From Streptomyces sp. HUAS YS2 (GTDB lineage: Bacteria > Actinomycetota > Actinomycetes > Streptomycetales > Streptomycetaceae), in assembly GCF_033343995.1 (NCBI RefSeq), contig NZ_CP137573.1, forward strand, positions 2,198,501 through 2,262,500: 64,000 bases of DNA, written 5' to 3'. This document shows positions 17,418 through 26,023 of this stretch, in pieces. Position 1 is the stretch's first letter. Every line of letters begins with the position of its first letter. The position numbers and the translations under genes are program-made. The notes beneath the pieces are model-generated. The model made no database searches, was not told the DNA's origin, and saw nothing but the letters and a program-made list of their open reading frames with translations.

Positions 17418-18203
17418 ATGAGCGGAGTGTCAGTGACCAAGGGTTCGGAAGACGCCGCGCCGGCGGTGGGCGACCTGGTCGTGCTGTCCGACGTCAACAA
17501 GCACTTCGGCGCGCTGCATGTGCTCCAGGACATCGACCTGACCATCGCCCGTGGCGAGGTCGTGGTCGTCATCGGGCCTTCCGGGTCCGGCAAGTCCACG
17601 CTGTGCCGCACGATCAACCGCCTGGAGACGATCGACAACGGCAGCATCACCATCGACGGCAAGCCGCTGCCCCAGGAGGGCAAGGAGTTGGCGCGGCTGC
17701 GTGCCGATGTCGGCATGGTCTTCCAGTCGTTCAACCTGTTCGCGCACAAGACCGTGCTCGAGAACGTGATGCTGGGTCAGATCAAGGTCCGCAAGGCCGA
17801 CAAGAAGGCCGCGGAGACCAAGGCCCGCACCCTGCTCGACCGGGTGGGTGTCGGCACGCAGGCGGACAAGTACCCGGCCCAGCTCTCCGGCGGACAGCAG
17901 CAACGCGTCGCGATCGCACGGGCGTTGGCGATGGACCCCAAGGTCATGCTGTTCGACGAGCCCACCTCGGCCCTCGACCCCGAGATGATCAACGAGGTGC
18001 TCGAGGTGATGCAGCAACTGGCGCGCGACGGGATGACGATGGTCGTCGTCACCCACGAGATGGGCTTCGCCCGCTCCGCCGCCAACCGCGTCGTGTTCAT
18101 GGCCGACGGCAAGATCGTCGAGCAGGCGACGCCGGACGAGTTCTTCAGCAACCCGCGCAGCGACCGGGCCAAGGACTTCCTGTCGAAGATCCTGCACCAC
18201 TGA
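17418..18203 (+). CDS. gluA: glutamate ABC transporter ATP-binding protein
   Basis: A 261-residue polar-amino-acid ABC ATPase powering glutamate import. Walker A is GPSGSGKST (about residue 54), the Q-loop is MVFQSFNLF, the signature [17 protein letters not shown] and Walker B VMLFDEP, with the switch His in VVTHEMG. The ATG at 17418 begins MSGVSVTKG; a nearby GTG three codons later is an alternative start. It heads a four-gene operon ordered ATPase, binding protein, two permeases, as in the gluABCD systems of Corynebacterium glutamicum and S. coelicolor. Confidence 0.93.
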   Translation: MSGVSVTKGSEDAAPAVGDLVVLSDVNKHFGALHVLQDIDLTIARGEVVVVIGPSGSGKSTLCRTINRLETIDNGSITIDGKPLPQEGKELARLRADVGMVFQSFNLFAHKTVLENVMLGQIKVRKADKKAAETKARTLLDRVGVGTQADKYPAQLSGGQQQRVAIARALAMDPKVMLFDEPTSALDPEMINEVLEVMQQLARDGMTMVVVTHEMGFARSAANRVVFMADGKIVEQATPDEFFSNPRSDRAKDFLSKILHH

Positions 18204-18253
18204 CGACGGTCCCTGAGAATGACCAACGACCTACGACACAAGGGATGTTCACC

Positions 18254-19177
18254 ATGAAGCTCCGCAAGACCGCGGCCGTGGCTGCCATTGCTGTGCTCGC
18301 GCTCACCGCGACCGCCTGTGCGGGCAAGGAGGGTTCGGCCGGCGACAAGCCGACGAACGTGAAGCCGGGCGAGTCGGGTGCCCCCAAGCTCCCGACCTAC
18401 ACCGTCGCCAAGGACGTGAAGCTGGAGTCCTCGGTCTTCAAGGAGGCCCAGAAGCGCGGCAAGCTGATCATCGGCTCCAAGGCCGACCAGCCGTACCTCG
18501 GCTTCGAGGACCAGGCGACCAAGAAGCGCTCCGGCTTCGACGTCGAGATCGCCAAGATGATCGCCGCCGACCTGGGCTTCTCCGAGGACCAGATCGAGTG
18601 GAAGACGGTCGACTCCAAGCTCCGCGAGACCGCGATCTCCACGGGCCAGGTCGACTACTACGTCGGTACCTACTCGATCAACGACAAGCGCAAGGCGCAG
18701 GTCGGCTTCGCGGGCCCGTACTACAAGGCCGGCGCCGACCTCCTGGTCCGCAAGGACGAGACCGCCATCACGGGTCCCGAGACCCTGAAGGGCAAGAAGG
18801 TCTGCTCCATCACGGGCTCCACCCCGCTGCAGGAGATCAAGAAGCCGCAGTACGGCGCCCAGACCACCGAGCTGGCGAAGTACTCGGACTGCGTCCAGCA
18901 GCTGCTCACCAAGCAGGTCGACGCCGTCACCACGGACGACTCGATCCTCAAGGGCTACGCCGCCGCCAACGCCGGCAAGCTCAAGGTCGTCGGCAAGCCG
19001 TTCACCGAGGAGCTGTACGGCATCGGCATGAACAAGGACGACAAGGCGCTCCGCGACGCGATCAACACGTCGCTGGAGAACCACACCAAGGACGGCACGT
19101 ACAAGAAGATCTACGAGGCGACCCTGGGCCTGTCCGGCTCCGCCTTCGTCGAGCCGCCGGCGATCAACCGCTACTGA
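18254..19177 (+). CDS. gluB: glutamate-binding lipoprotein
   Basis: A 307-residue extracytoplasmic binding protein. The signal peptide ends in the lipobox LTATAC (Cys22). The family 3 solute-binding fold is shown by KRGKLIIGSKADQPYLGFED, GFDVEIAKMIAADLG, the Arg-containing SKLRETAISTGQVDYYVGTY and PLQEIKKPQYGAQTTELAKY. It delivers glutamate to GluCD. The ATG at 18254 was preferred over one three codons upstream because of the AGGG spacing. A strong intercistronic hairpin follows the stop codon, which would allow the binding protein to be made in excess of the permeases. Confidence 0.92.
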   Translation: MKLRKTAAVAAIAVLALTATACAGKEGSAGDKPTNVKPGESGAPKLPTYTVAKDVKLESSVFKEAQKRGKLIIGSKADQPYLGFEDQATKKRSGFDVEIAKMIAADLGFSEDQIEWKTVDSKLRETAISTGQVDYYVGTYSINDKRKAQVGFAGPYYKAGADLLVRKDETAITGPETLKGKKVCSITGSTPLQEIKKPQYGAQTTELAKYSDCVQQLLTKQVDAVTTDDSILKGYAAANAGKLKVVGKPFTEELYGIGMNKDDKALRDAINTSLENHTKDGTYKKIYEATLGLSGSAFVEPPAINRY

Positions 19178-19192
19178 TCACCACCCCACGGA

Positions 19193-19218
19193 GCGCCCCG
19201 TACGACCGTACGGGGCGC
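19193..19218 (+). terminator. intercistronic hairpin between gluB and gluC
   Basis: Arms GCGCCCCGTA (19193-19202) and TACGGGGCGC (19209-19218) form a perfect 10-bp stem with a 6-nt loop, just after the gluB stop. It probably acts as a partial terminator or an mRNA-stabilising 3' end so that gluB transcript exceeds gluCD transcript, a common pattern in ABC importer operons. Confidence 0.75.
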
Positions 19219-19277
19219 CCCTCCCCCCTGCCCGTACGCCTTGTCCGTAGGCCGCTGACCGCCGACGCGGAGTCCTC

Positions 19278-19925
19278 ATGAACGTACTGCTCGACCATTT
19301 CCCGGAGTTCGTCGACGGGTTCATAGGAACCGTGTCGATCACCGCCGTCAGCACGGTCATCGCGCTGGTCCTCGGCATCGTCGTCGCCGGCTTCCGGGTC
19401 TCGCCCGTACCGCCGCTGCGCTTCATCGGCACCGCCTGGGTCACGCTGCTGCGCAACACGCCGCTGACGCTGCTCTTCCTGGTGGCGATGTTCATCGTCC
19501 CGGAGATCCTCTTCCCGGGCATGAGCGCCTTCGTGCTCGGCTCGCTCGCGCTGGGCTTCTACACCTCCGCCTTCATCTGCGAGGCGGTCCGCTCCGGCAT
19601 CAACACCGTGCCGCTCGGGCAGGCCGAGGCCGCCCGCTCCCTGGGTATGACGTTCTCGCAGACGCTGCGCATGATCGTGCTGCCGCAGGCCACCCGCACC
19701 GTGCTGCCGCCGCTGAGCTCGATCCTCATCGCGCTCACCAAGAACTCGGCCATCGCGGGCGCCTTCAGCGTCACCGAACTCTTCGGCTGGCAGACGCTGA
19801 TGAGCGAGCAGGGCTACGCGATCGCCCCGATCTTCCTCTGGGTGGCCGCCGCCTACCTGGTCATCACCTTCACCATCAGCGGCATCTTCCGCCTGCTGGA
19901 GCGCCGCCTGGAGGTCGCCCGATGA
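19278..19925 (+). CDS. gluC: glutamate ABC transporter permease
   Basis: A 215-residue inner-membrane permease of the His/Glu/Gln/Arg/opine type. Hydrophobic helices include FIGTVSITAVSTVIALVLGI and VAAAYLVITFTISGIFRLL. The EAA loop is visible as EAARSLGMTFSQTLRMIVLP, which contacts the ATPase. The stop overlaps the gluD start (ATGA at 19922-19925), indicating translational coupling, so GluC and GluD are expected to form a 1:1 heterodimer. Confidence 0.92.
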   Translation: MNVLLDHFPEFVDGFIGTVSITAVSTVIALVLGIVVAGFRVSPVPPLRFIGTAWVTLLRNTPLTLLFLVAMFIVPEILFPGMSAFVLGSLALGFYTSAFICEAVRSGINTVPLGQAEAARSLGMTFSQTLRMIVLPQATRTVLPPLSSILIALTKNSAIAGAFSVTELFGWQTLMSEQGYAIAPIFLWVAAAYLVITFTISGIFRLLERRLEVAR

Positions 19926-20785
19926 GCGCCAGCGTTCTCTACGACACCCCGGGGCCCAAGGCCCGCGTCCGCAACCGCGTCTTCGCCGTGGTCGGCACCC
20001 TCGCCATCGTCGCGCTGATCGCCGTCAGCATCATGCGACTGGAGGAGAAGGGCCACCTCGACTATGCGATGTGGGACATCTTCAACTACTCGGGCATCCG
20101 GCAGAACATCGCCGACGCGCTGATCGCGACCCTGAAGGCGTTCGCCCTCGCGGCGGTCGGCTCGCTGGTGCTCGGCGTGCTGCTGGCGGTCGGCCGGCTG
20201 TCCGACCACAAGCCGGTCCGCTGGTTCGCCACCGGCTTCATCGAGCTGTTCCGCTCCATCCCGCTGCTCATCACGATCTACGCGGTCTGGGTCGGCTTCC
20301 TCACCGACTACTCGATGTGGGCGCTGGCGATCGGCCTGTCGATCTACAACGGTTGTGTGCAGGCCGAGGTGCTGCGCGCCGGCATCAACGCGGTGCCCAA
20401 GGGGCAGCGGGAGGCGGCGTACGCGCTCGGCATGAGCAAGACGCAGGTGATGACCTACGTCCTGATGCCGCAGGCGATCCGGGCGATGCTGCCGACGATC
20501 ATCAGCCAGCTGGTGGTCACCCTCAAGGACACCTCGCTCGGCTTCATCATCCTGTACCCCGAGCTGCTCTACTCGGCCCGGCTGATCGCCTCCAACACGC
20601 AGGTCAACGGCCAGTACCCGTACGTCTCCGTGATCGTGGTCTTCGGCGCCATCTACATCGCGCTGTGCCTGGCGCTGTCGGCGCTGGCGACCTGGATCGA
20701 GAAGCGCGGGCGGCGGGCGAAGACCGGAATCAAGGCCGCGGACGGCGACGCCGTCGTGCTGGCCAACGACGCCGCTCAGGCGTGA
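19922..20785 (+). CDS. gluD: glutamate ABC transporter permease
   Basis: A 287-residue permease partner of GluC, starting inside the gluC stop codon. The hydrophobic core includes FALAAVGSLVLGVLLAVGRL and VSVIVVFGAIYIALCLALSA. The EAA loop reads REAAYALGMSKTQVMTYVLMP. The C-terminus is longer than in GluC, ending in a basic then neutral tail. It is the last gene of the operon, with a terminator hairpin at 20878-20907. Confidence 0.92.
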   Translation: MSASVLYDTPGPKARVRNRVFAVVGTLAIVALIAVSIMRLEEKGHLDYAMWDIFNYSGIRQNIADALIATLKAFALAAVGSLVLGVLLAVGRLSDHKPVRWFATGFIELFRSIPLLITIYAVWVGFLTDYSMWALAIGLSIYNGCVQAEVLRAGINAVPKGQREAAYALGMSKTQVMTYVLMPQAIRAMLPTIISQLVVTLKDTSLGFIILYPELLYSARLIASNTQVNGQYPYVSVIVVFGAIYIALCLALSALATWIEKRGRRAKTGIKAADGDAVVLANDAAQA

Positions 20786-20877
20786 GCGACTACGCCTGAC
20801 AGGCAATCGGCACGACGGCCTTCGATGGCGTCGACAGCCCCGGCGGCACGACGAACTGACGGCATGTGACATCATCC

Positions 20878-20907
20878 GGGGGCAGTGGCGACCGCGCCGC
20901 TGCCCCC
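20878..20907. terminator. terminator of the gluABCD operon
   Basis: A 13-bp stem (20878-20890 with 20895-20907) contains one G-T wobble and an ACCG loop. It lies 92 bp past gluD and ahead of the next start at 21023. Confidence 0.8.
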
Positions 20908-21022
20908 GTCGCTTGACGCACGCACCCGCACTGGGTTGCATACGTTCTGTGACCAGACACCGGGCTCGCGCCACTCGCCTTCGTGCATTCCGCCTGACCG
21001 AACGGGCTTCTGGAGTCGCGCC

Positions 21023-22675
21023 GTGGACCCGGTGATCATCGTCGGCGCAGGGCCCGTGGGCCTTGCGCTCTCCCTTTCCCTGGCCGTCCAGGGCGTACCC
21101 AGCGTCGTCCTGGACGAGGGCGGCGGCAAGGAGGAACCCCGGCCGGCCCGCACCGTGGTGCTGCGGCCGGACATGGCGGCGATGGTGGAGCGGCTCGGCT
21201 GCGCCACCGTGCGTGACGAAGGGGTCAGGTGGGCCGGCTGGCGCTCCCTGCGGCGCAGGCAGCAGATGCGGCACATCGAGCTCACCGGGGACGGTGGGCT
21301 GAACGCGCCGCTGCACCTCCCGCAGCACGCCCTCGCGCGCGGGCTGCGGGACGCGATCGCCGGCCAGAAGCTGGTGCGGCTCGTCCACGAGGCCCGGCTG
21401 GACTCGATCGAGCAGGACGGCGACGGCGTCGTCGCGCACACCCGCGGCCCCGGCGCGACCTGGTGGCGCGGCAGCCACCTGGTGGGTTGCGACGGCGCCC
21501 GGTCCACCGTGCGCAAGCTGCTCGGCATCCGCTTCCCCGGGCGTACTGCGGTGGAACGCCACGCGGTCGCCGCGCTGCGGACCGAACTGCCCTGGCCCGG
21601 CGAGGCCCTGCTGCACCGTCAGCCGCCGTGGCGGGGCAGCGGGGACGAGATCACCGCCCGTCCGCTGCCGGACGGCGTGTGGCGGATCGACTGGCTGCTG
21701 CCGCCGCGCGGCGAGCTGGTGACCCCGGAGACGCTGGTCTCCCGTGTCCGGGACACGCTGAGCGGCTGGTGCGACGACTCGACGCCGCAGTACGAGCTGA
21801 TCGACACCGGGGTCCACACGCTGCACCACCGGCTCGCCCGGCGCTGGCGGGTGGACCGGGTGTTCCTCGCCGGCGACGCGGCTCATCTGCTGGGGGCGGT
21901 CGGCACGCAGGGAGTCGACGAGGGGCTCCGTGACGTGGACAACCTGGCGTGGAAGCTGGCCCGGGCCTGGCATCACGGGGGTTCCGAGCGGCTCCTCGAC
22001 AGCTACCAGAGCGAGCGGCGGGCGGCCGTCGCGTCCCGGCTGCGGGCCGCCGACCAGTCGCTGCCGGTGCTGCGGAGCAGCGGCGGGCTGCGTACGTACC
22101 TCCCGGGCAGCGCCCGCGGGCACGACAGTCTGCTGACGGACGGGCACCTGGGGCGCGGCCCGCTCGGCGCGCCGCCCGCGTACCCGCACTCCCCCCTCGC
22201 GCCTCCGGACGCCGGGGAGGGCCGGATCGCGGTCGGCACGGACGACGGCGCGCCGGTGGACGACGTCCGGGTGACCGCGCCGGACGACACGACCGTACGG
22301 CTCAGGGACCGGCTGGGACGCGGGCGGCTCCTGGTCGTGCTGGTCGCGCCGGGGACCGCGGTGTGGGACCGGCGGCACTGGAAGTCCGCCGGGGTGATGC
22401 CGCAGCTGGCCGCGGCCGTGGACGCGCTGCCGGCGAAGGCGGAGCTGCTGGTGACCGAGGCGTACCCGGGCGCCGCCGCGCACAGTGTGCTGCTGGTACG
22501 GCCGGACGGGCACCTGGTGGCGGCGTTCTCCGGCGTACGGCCGGCGGAACTGCACGCGGCGGCGGACGCGGCGTGCGGCGGCGCGGCCGCCGGGCCGGGC
22601 GGGTCCGGCCGGTCGGGCCCGGCGGCCCGGTCGGAGGTGCTCCGGGGCAGCGACCGCACAGCGGACGTGAATTGA
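21023..22675 (+). CDS. FAD-dependent aromatic-ring monooxygenase (PheA/TfdB type)
   Basis: A 550-residue flavoprotein hydroxylase. The N-terminal Rossmann motif VIIVGAGPVGLALSLSLA binds FAD. The central DG motif is GCDGARSTVRKLLG, and the second FAD motif is FLAGDAAHLLGAVGTQGVD followed by DNLAWKLA. A thioredoxin-like C-terminal domain (about residues 410-525) is typical of phenol-hydroxylase-like members. The GTG at 21023 follows GGAG with good spacing and puts the Rossmann fold right at the N-terminus. The substrate cannot be told from sequence. It stands alone between the glu operon and the cysteine dioxygenase locus. Confidence 0.88.
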   Translation: MDPVIIVGAGPVGLALSLSLAVQGVPSVVLDEGGGKEEPRPARTVVLRPDMAAMVERLGCATVRDEGVRWAGWRSLRRRQQMRHIELTGDGGLNAPLHLPQHALARGLRDAIAGQKLVRLVHEARLDSIEQDGDGVVAHTRGPGATWWRGSHLVGCDGARSTVRKLLGIRFPGRTAVERHAVAALRTELPWPGEALLHRQPPWRGSGDEITARPLPDGVWRIDWLLPPRGELVTPETLVSRVRDTLSGWCDDSTPQYELIDTGVHTLHHRLARRWRVDRVFLAGDAAHLLGAVGTQGVDEGLRDVDNLAWKLARAWHHGGSERLLDSYQSERRAAVASRLRAADQSLPVLRSSGGLRTYLPGSARGHDSLLTDGHLGRGPLGAPPAYPHSPLAPPDAGEGRIAVGTDDGAPVDDVRVTAPDDTTVRLRDRLGRGRLLVVLVAPGTAVWDRRHWKSAGVMPQLAAAVDALPAKAELLVTEAYPGAAAHSVLLVRPDGHLVAAFSGVRPAELHAAADAACGGAAAGPGGSGRSGPAARSEVLRGSDRTADVN

Positions 22676-22707
22676 CCGTCCCGGGCGCGCATGGTCTACT
22701 CCGGAGC

Positions 22708-22794
22708 GTGATCGACACCGATGTGCGCCTGTGGCGGAGGGTCCATATGGACCTCGTCCGCTACGCGGGCTGCGTGTGTCGGCCGTCCTGCTGA
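22708..22794 (+). CDS. short cysteine-containing leader peptide upstream of cysteine dioxygenase
   Basis: A 28-codon ORF encoding ...RLWRRVHMDLVRYAGCVC then RPSC and a stop. The RR-V-H-x-D-L-x-R core and the cysteine next to the stop match short leader ORFs I recall upstream of sulfur-metabolism genes in Streptomyces. Three of the last seven codons are cysteine. GTG at 22708 has GGAG only one base away, so translation may be leaderless or begin at the internal GTG (22723) or ATG (22747), all in frame. The next gene starts 82 nt downstream. A role in cysteine-responsive attenuation is inferred. Confidence 0.6.
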   Translation: MIDTDVRLWRRVHMDLVRYAGCVCRPSC

Positions 22795-22876
22795 ATTCGC
22801 CCCCTTCCTTGCGTGCGCGCCCGGCCGTCGGCCGTTGCAGTCGCGCGCGCTCCCGCGAACTCCAGGACGGTTTTCC

Positions 22877-23395
22877 GTGCTCCAGCGCACTTCCGCGACC
22901 CCGCGCGTCTCCGCGCCCGAACTTCTCGACTTCGTCCGCCGCGCGGCGGCGGACACCGAACTGATCGACTCGCTGCCCCTCGATCCGGAGGGCCGTACCT
23001 GGGTGCGGCTCGACGGGCCGGGCGGGAGTGAGGCCTGGCTGATCGGCTGGCCGCCCGGTACGGGCACCGGCTGGCACGACCACGCGGAGTCGCAGGGGGC
23101 GTTCGCCACCGCGCACGGCACGCTCCGGGAGAACGCGCTCGCCGTGCGGCTGCCCGCGAGCGGGTGGAAGACCCTGGAGCTGGCGGACGGGGTGGACCGG
23201 GAACGGGAGTTGACGGCCGGTCAGGGCCGCGCGTTCGGGCGGCACCATGTGCACGAGGTGTTCAACGAGTCCCGCACCGAGCATGCCGTCTCGGTGCACG
23301 CGTACTATCCGCCGCTCCCGCTGATCCGGCGCTTCAGCCGGTCGGGCGCGGTGCTCCGTCTTGAGCAGGTCGAGCGTCCGGAGGACTGGCAGTGA
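22877..23395 (+). CDS. cysteine dioxygenase-type cupin protein
   Basis: A 172-residue cupin metalloenzyme of the cysteine dioxygenase family, which oxidises cysteine thiol to cysteine sulfinate with O2 and Fe(II). The iron-binding first cupin motif reads WHDHAESQGAFATAHGTLRE (His-x-His), and the second carries HHVHEVFNES. The GTG at 22877 follows CAGGACGG at suitable spacing. The last four bases overlap the start of the rhodanese gene, so the two are translationally coupled. A cysteine-containing leader ORF lies just upstream, consistent with control by cysteine supply. Confidence 0.85.
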   Translation: MLQRTSATPRVSAPELLDFVRRAAADTELIDSLPLDPEGRTWVRLDGPGGSEAWLIGWPPGTGTGWHDHAESQGAFATAHGTLRENALAVRLPASGWKTLELADGVDRERELTAGQGRAFGRHHVHEVFNESRTEHAVSVHAYYPPLPLIRRFSRSGAVLRLEQVERPEDWQ

Positions 23396-23799
23396 GCGGC
23401 GAGCGGATCGGCATCGACGAGTTGTTGGAGCAGGTCCGGGCGGGCCTGGACCGGATCGGCGCGCGGGAGGCGTTCGCCGCGTACGAGGCGGGCGACGCGC
23501 TTCTGGTCGACACCCGTTACGCGGCGCTGCGCGAGCGGGACGGGCTGATCCCGGGCGCGGTGGTCGTCGAGCGCAACGAACTGGAGTGGCGGCTCGACCC
23601 GCTGGGCAGCCACCGGCTCCCGCAGGCGGTGAGCCACGACGTGCACGTGGTGGTGCTCTGCGACGAGGGGTACGCCTCGTCCCTGGCGGCGGCGTCCCTG
23701 CGTCAGCTGGGCCTGCACCGCGCCACGGACATGATCGGCGGCTTCCAGGCGTGGAAGGCGGCGGGCCTCCCCGTCCTGCCTCCGGAAGCCCACGGCTGA
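23392..23799 (+). CDS. rhodanese-like sulfurtransferase
   Basis: A 135-residue single-domain rhodanese. The catalytic cysteine is in VVLCDEGYASSLAA (CxxGxxS loop), with the usual LLVDTRY near the N-terminus and GFQAWKAAGLPV at the C-terminus. It starts in the GTGA that also holds the stop of the cysteine dioxygenase gene. Partner genes suggest it handles sulfane sulfur or sulfite produced during cysteine breakdown. The physiological acceptor is unknown. Confidence 0.85.
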   Translation: MSGERIGIDELLEQVRAGLDRIGAREAFAAYEAGDALLVDTRYAALRERDGLIPGAVVVERNELEWRLDPLGSHRLPQAVSHDVHVVVLCDEGYASSLAAASLRQLGLHRATDMIGGFQAWKAAGLPVLPPEAHG

Positions 23800-23892
23800 G
23801 GGCGGGGCGAGGACTGTCGGGCTCGACCCGGCTCGCGCCGGTCGAGCTGAGCAGGCCGGTCCGCCCCGGCTGATCGCCCGGGCCGGTCTGCC

Positions 23893-23911
23893 CGGCCGAC
23901 ATCGTCGGCCG
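23893..23911. terminator. hairpin between the convergent rhodanese and recX genes
   Basis: Arms CGGCCGA (23893-23899) and TCGGCCG (23905-23911) with a 5-nt loop lie in the 174-bp convergent gap. The stem is short, so terminator function is only probable. The rest of the gap is GC-rich with no other clear structure. Confidence 0.5.
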
Positions 23912-23973
23912 CGCGGCCCCGGCTCGGGTGGCCTTGCCCGGCCAGGCTGCCCCGGTCGGCCCGCGTGCGCCGG

Positions 23974-24540
23974 CTAGAACGGCTCGTCGAGGCCTTCCGT
24001 GTCCTCGCCCTCGGCCTCCAGGGCCTGGCGGACCACCCGCAGGGCCATGCCCTCCGGGTATCCCTTGCGGGCGAGCATGCCCGCGAGGCGGCGCAGCCTG
24101 CGGTCGCGCTCGAGGCCCCGGGTCGCGCGGAGCTTGCGCGCGACGAGCTCGCGCGCGGTGGCCTCCTCCTGCTCGGAGTCGAGCCGGCCGACCGCCTCGT
24201 CGATCAGCGACGTGTCGACGCCCTTCGTCCGCAGCTCGCGCGCGAGGGCGCGGCGGGCCAGGCCGCGGCCGTGGTGCCGGGATTCCACCCAGGCGTCCGC
24301 GAACGCGGCGTCGTCGATCAGCCCCACGTCCTCGAAGCGGGAGAGGACCTCGTCGGCGACCTCGTCCGGGATCTCGCGCTTGCGCAGGGCGTCGGCGAGC
24401 TGCTTGCGGGTGCGGGGGGTCCCGGTGAGCAGGCGCAGGCAGATCGCCCGCGCCCGCTCAGCCGGATCCTGGGGCGACAGCTCCTTCTCGGCCCTCGACG
24501 AGTCGGGGCTGTCACCCGGCCATTCGGTACGACCGGTCAC
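23974..24540 (-). CDS. recX: RecA regulatory protein RecX
   Basis: A 188-residue helical-repeat protein that caps and modulates RecA filaments. Features include RARAICLRLLTGTPRTRKQL, RFEDVGLIDDAAFADAWVES, RHHGRGLARRALARELRTKG and RRLRRLAGMLARKGYPEGMA, the tandem three-helix pattern of RecX. The GTG at 24540 lies 4 bp after the recA stop, so the two are transcribed together and expression of recX depends on recA read-through. Confidence 0.95.
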   Translation of the reverse strand: MTGRTEWPGDSPDSSRAEKELSPQDPAERARAICLRLLTGTPRTRKQLADALRKREIPDEVADEVLSRFEDVGLIDDAAFADAWVESRHHGRGLARRALARELRTKGVDTSLIDEAVGRLDSEQEEATARELVARKLRATRGLERDRRLRRLAGMLARKGYPEGMALRVVRQALEAEGEDTEGLDEPF

Positions 24541-24544
24541 CGCG

Positions 24545-25684
24545 TCAGCTCTTGGCCGCCGTGGCCTTGGTCGCCTTGGCGGCCTTCGTCGCCGGGGCCG
24601 GGACGGACTTGGCCGCCTCGTCCGCGCCCGCCGTGACCGCCGCCGCGCCGGTGGCGTCCGCGCCCGGCTCGGCAGCCGGGGCCTCGGGACGGACACCGAC
24701 GCCCAGCTTCTCCTTGATCTTCTTCTCGATCTCGTTGGCGAGATCGGGGTTGTCCTTCAGGAAGTTACGGGCGTTCTCCTTGCCCTGGCCGAGCTGGTCG
24801 CCCTCGTACGTGTACCAGGCGCCGGCCTTGCGGACGAAGCCGTGCTCCACGCCCATGTCGATCAGACCGCCCTCGCGGCTGATGCCCTGGCCGTAGAGGA
24901 TGTCGAACTCGGCCTGCTTGAAGGGCGGCGCGACCTTGTTCTTGACGACCTTGACGCGGGTGCGGTTGCCGACCGCGTCCGTGCCGTCCTTGAGGGTCTC
25001 GATACGGCGGATGTCGAGACGGACCGAGGCGTAGAACTTCAGGGCGCGGCCACCGGTCGTGGTCTCCGGCGAGCCGAACATCACGCCGATCTTCTCGCGG
25101 AGCTGGTTGATGAAGATCGCGGTGGTCTTGGACTGGTTGAGCGCGCTGGTGATCTTCCGGAGCGCCTGGCTCATCAGTCGGGCCTGCAGACCCACGTGCG
25201 AGTCGCCCATCTCGCCCTCGATCTCCGCACGCGGGACGAGCGCGGCGACGGAGTCGATGACGATGAGGTCGAGGGCACCGGAGCGGACGAGCATGTCGAC
25301 GATCTCCAGCGCCTGCTCGCCGTTGTCCGGCTGGGACAGGATCAGGTTGTCGATGTCGACACCGAGCTTCTTGGCGTACTCGGGGTCGAGCGCGTGCTCG
25401 GCGTCGACGAAGGCGACCTGGCCGCCGGCCTTCTGCGCGTTCGCCACGGCGTGCAGCGTCAGGGTCGTCTTACCGGAGGACTCCGGGCCGTAGATCTCCA
25501 CCACGCGGCCGCGCGGCAGGCCGCCGACGCCGAGGGCGACGTCGAGGGCGGTCGACCCGGTGGAGATCACCTCGATCGGCTCCTGGGTGCGGTCGCCCAT
25601 GCGCATCACGGCACCCTTGCCGAATTGCCGTTCAATCTGTGCGAGCGCGGCGTCGAGTGCCTTCTCGCGGTCGGTTCCTGCCAT
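24545..25684 (-). CDS. recA: recombinase RecA
   Basis: A 379-residue recombinase. Walker A is [12 protein letters not shown]-type DNA-binding loops are visible as [20 protein letters not shown] and [11 protein letters not shown]; the Walker B region is [19 protein letters not shown]. The C-terminal tail after residue 325 is an Ala/Lys/Pro-rich low-complexity extension typical of streptomycete RecA. The ATG at 25684 is preceded by GGTGGA. Two promoters can be recognised upstream (see separate entries). No intein is present, unlike in M. tuberculosis. Confidence 0.98.
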   Translation of the reverse strand: MAGTDREKALDAALAQIERQFGKGAVMRMGDRTQEPIEVISTGSTALDVALGVGGLPRGRVVEIYGPESSGKTTLTLHAVANAQKAGGQVAFVDAEHALDPEYAKKLGVDIDNLILSQPDNGEQALEIVDMLVRSGALDLIVIDSVAALVPRAEIEGEMGDSHVGLQARLMSQALRKITSALNQSKTTAIFINQLREKIGVMFGSPETTTGGRALKFYASVRLDIRRIETLKDGTDAVGNRTRVKVVKNKVAPPFKQAEFDILYGQGISREGGLIDMGVEHGFVRKAGAWYTYEGDQLGQGKENARNFLKDNPDLANEIEKKIKEKLGVGVRPEAPAAEPGADATGAAAVTAGADEAAKSVPAPATKAAKATKATAAKS

Positions 25685-25727
25685 GGGTTCCACCCGGTTT
25701 GCTTGAGTCGATCGCTTCATGGGAAAG

Positions 25728-25750
25728 ACGCTAACCCCTGCCACTGACAA
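25728..25750 (-). promoter_or_regulatory. recA promoter P2, RecA-NDp/PafBC type
   Basis: On the minus strand the sequence TTGTCAGTG (25750-25742), an 8-bp spacer and TAGCGT (25733-25728) match the actinobacterial RecA-NDp consensus TTGTCRGTG-N8-TANNNT. In mycobacteria this promoter class is activated by PafBC on DNA damage, independently of LexA. The -10 lies about 44 bp upstream of the recA start codon. Confidence 0.85.
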
Positions 25751-25824
25751 TGGGCCCCGGCGTCCTTCCGACCTGTGGACAACGCGGCTTCGAGCCCGTG
25801 ATTCCAAGGGTCCGGAACTCCATG

Positions 25825-25851
25825 AGAATGGATGTTCGATTTCGGTGTCAA
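25825..25851 (-). promoter_or_regulatory. recA promoter P1 with LexA box
   Basis: Reading the minus strand, a perfect -35 TTGACA (25851-25846) is followed by CGAACATCCATTCT (25838-25825), a good match to the actinobacterial LexA site CGAAC-N4-GTTCG, with the right half degenerate. The box fills the spacer and -10 region, so bound LexA would block polymerase. It lies about 95 bp upstream of P2. I see no other feature in the 339-bp recA-26024 gap. Confidence 0.75.
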
Positions 25852-26023
25852 GCGCGCCACGCACGACACCGGCGCCCTCCTCTCACCCACGCGAGTGGGC
25901 TCTCCTCACCCAGCGGGCCCAGCGCCCCGCGAGCCGCTCCGGCCCCGGCGCGGCCGTGGCCCGAAGCTGGGCGCCGTCACTGGCGGTGACCGACCCAGGG
26001 CGGTCGGCTGCGGAGAGGTACGT

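Noticed and set aside
24545..25684. Intein in RecA, as found in M. tuberculosis
   Set aside because: RecA is of normal length and motifs are continuous.
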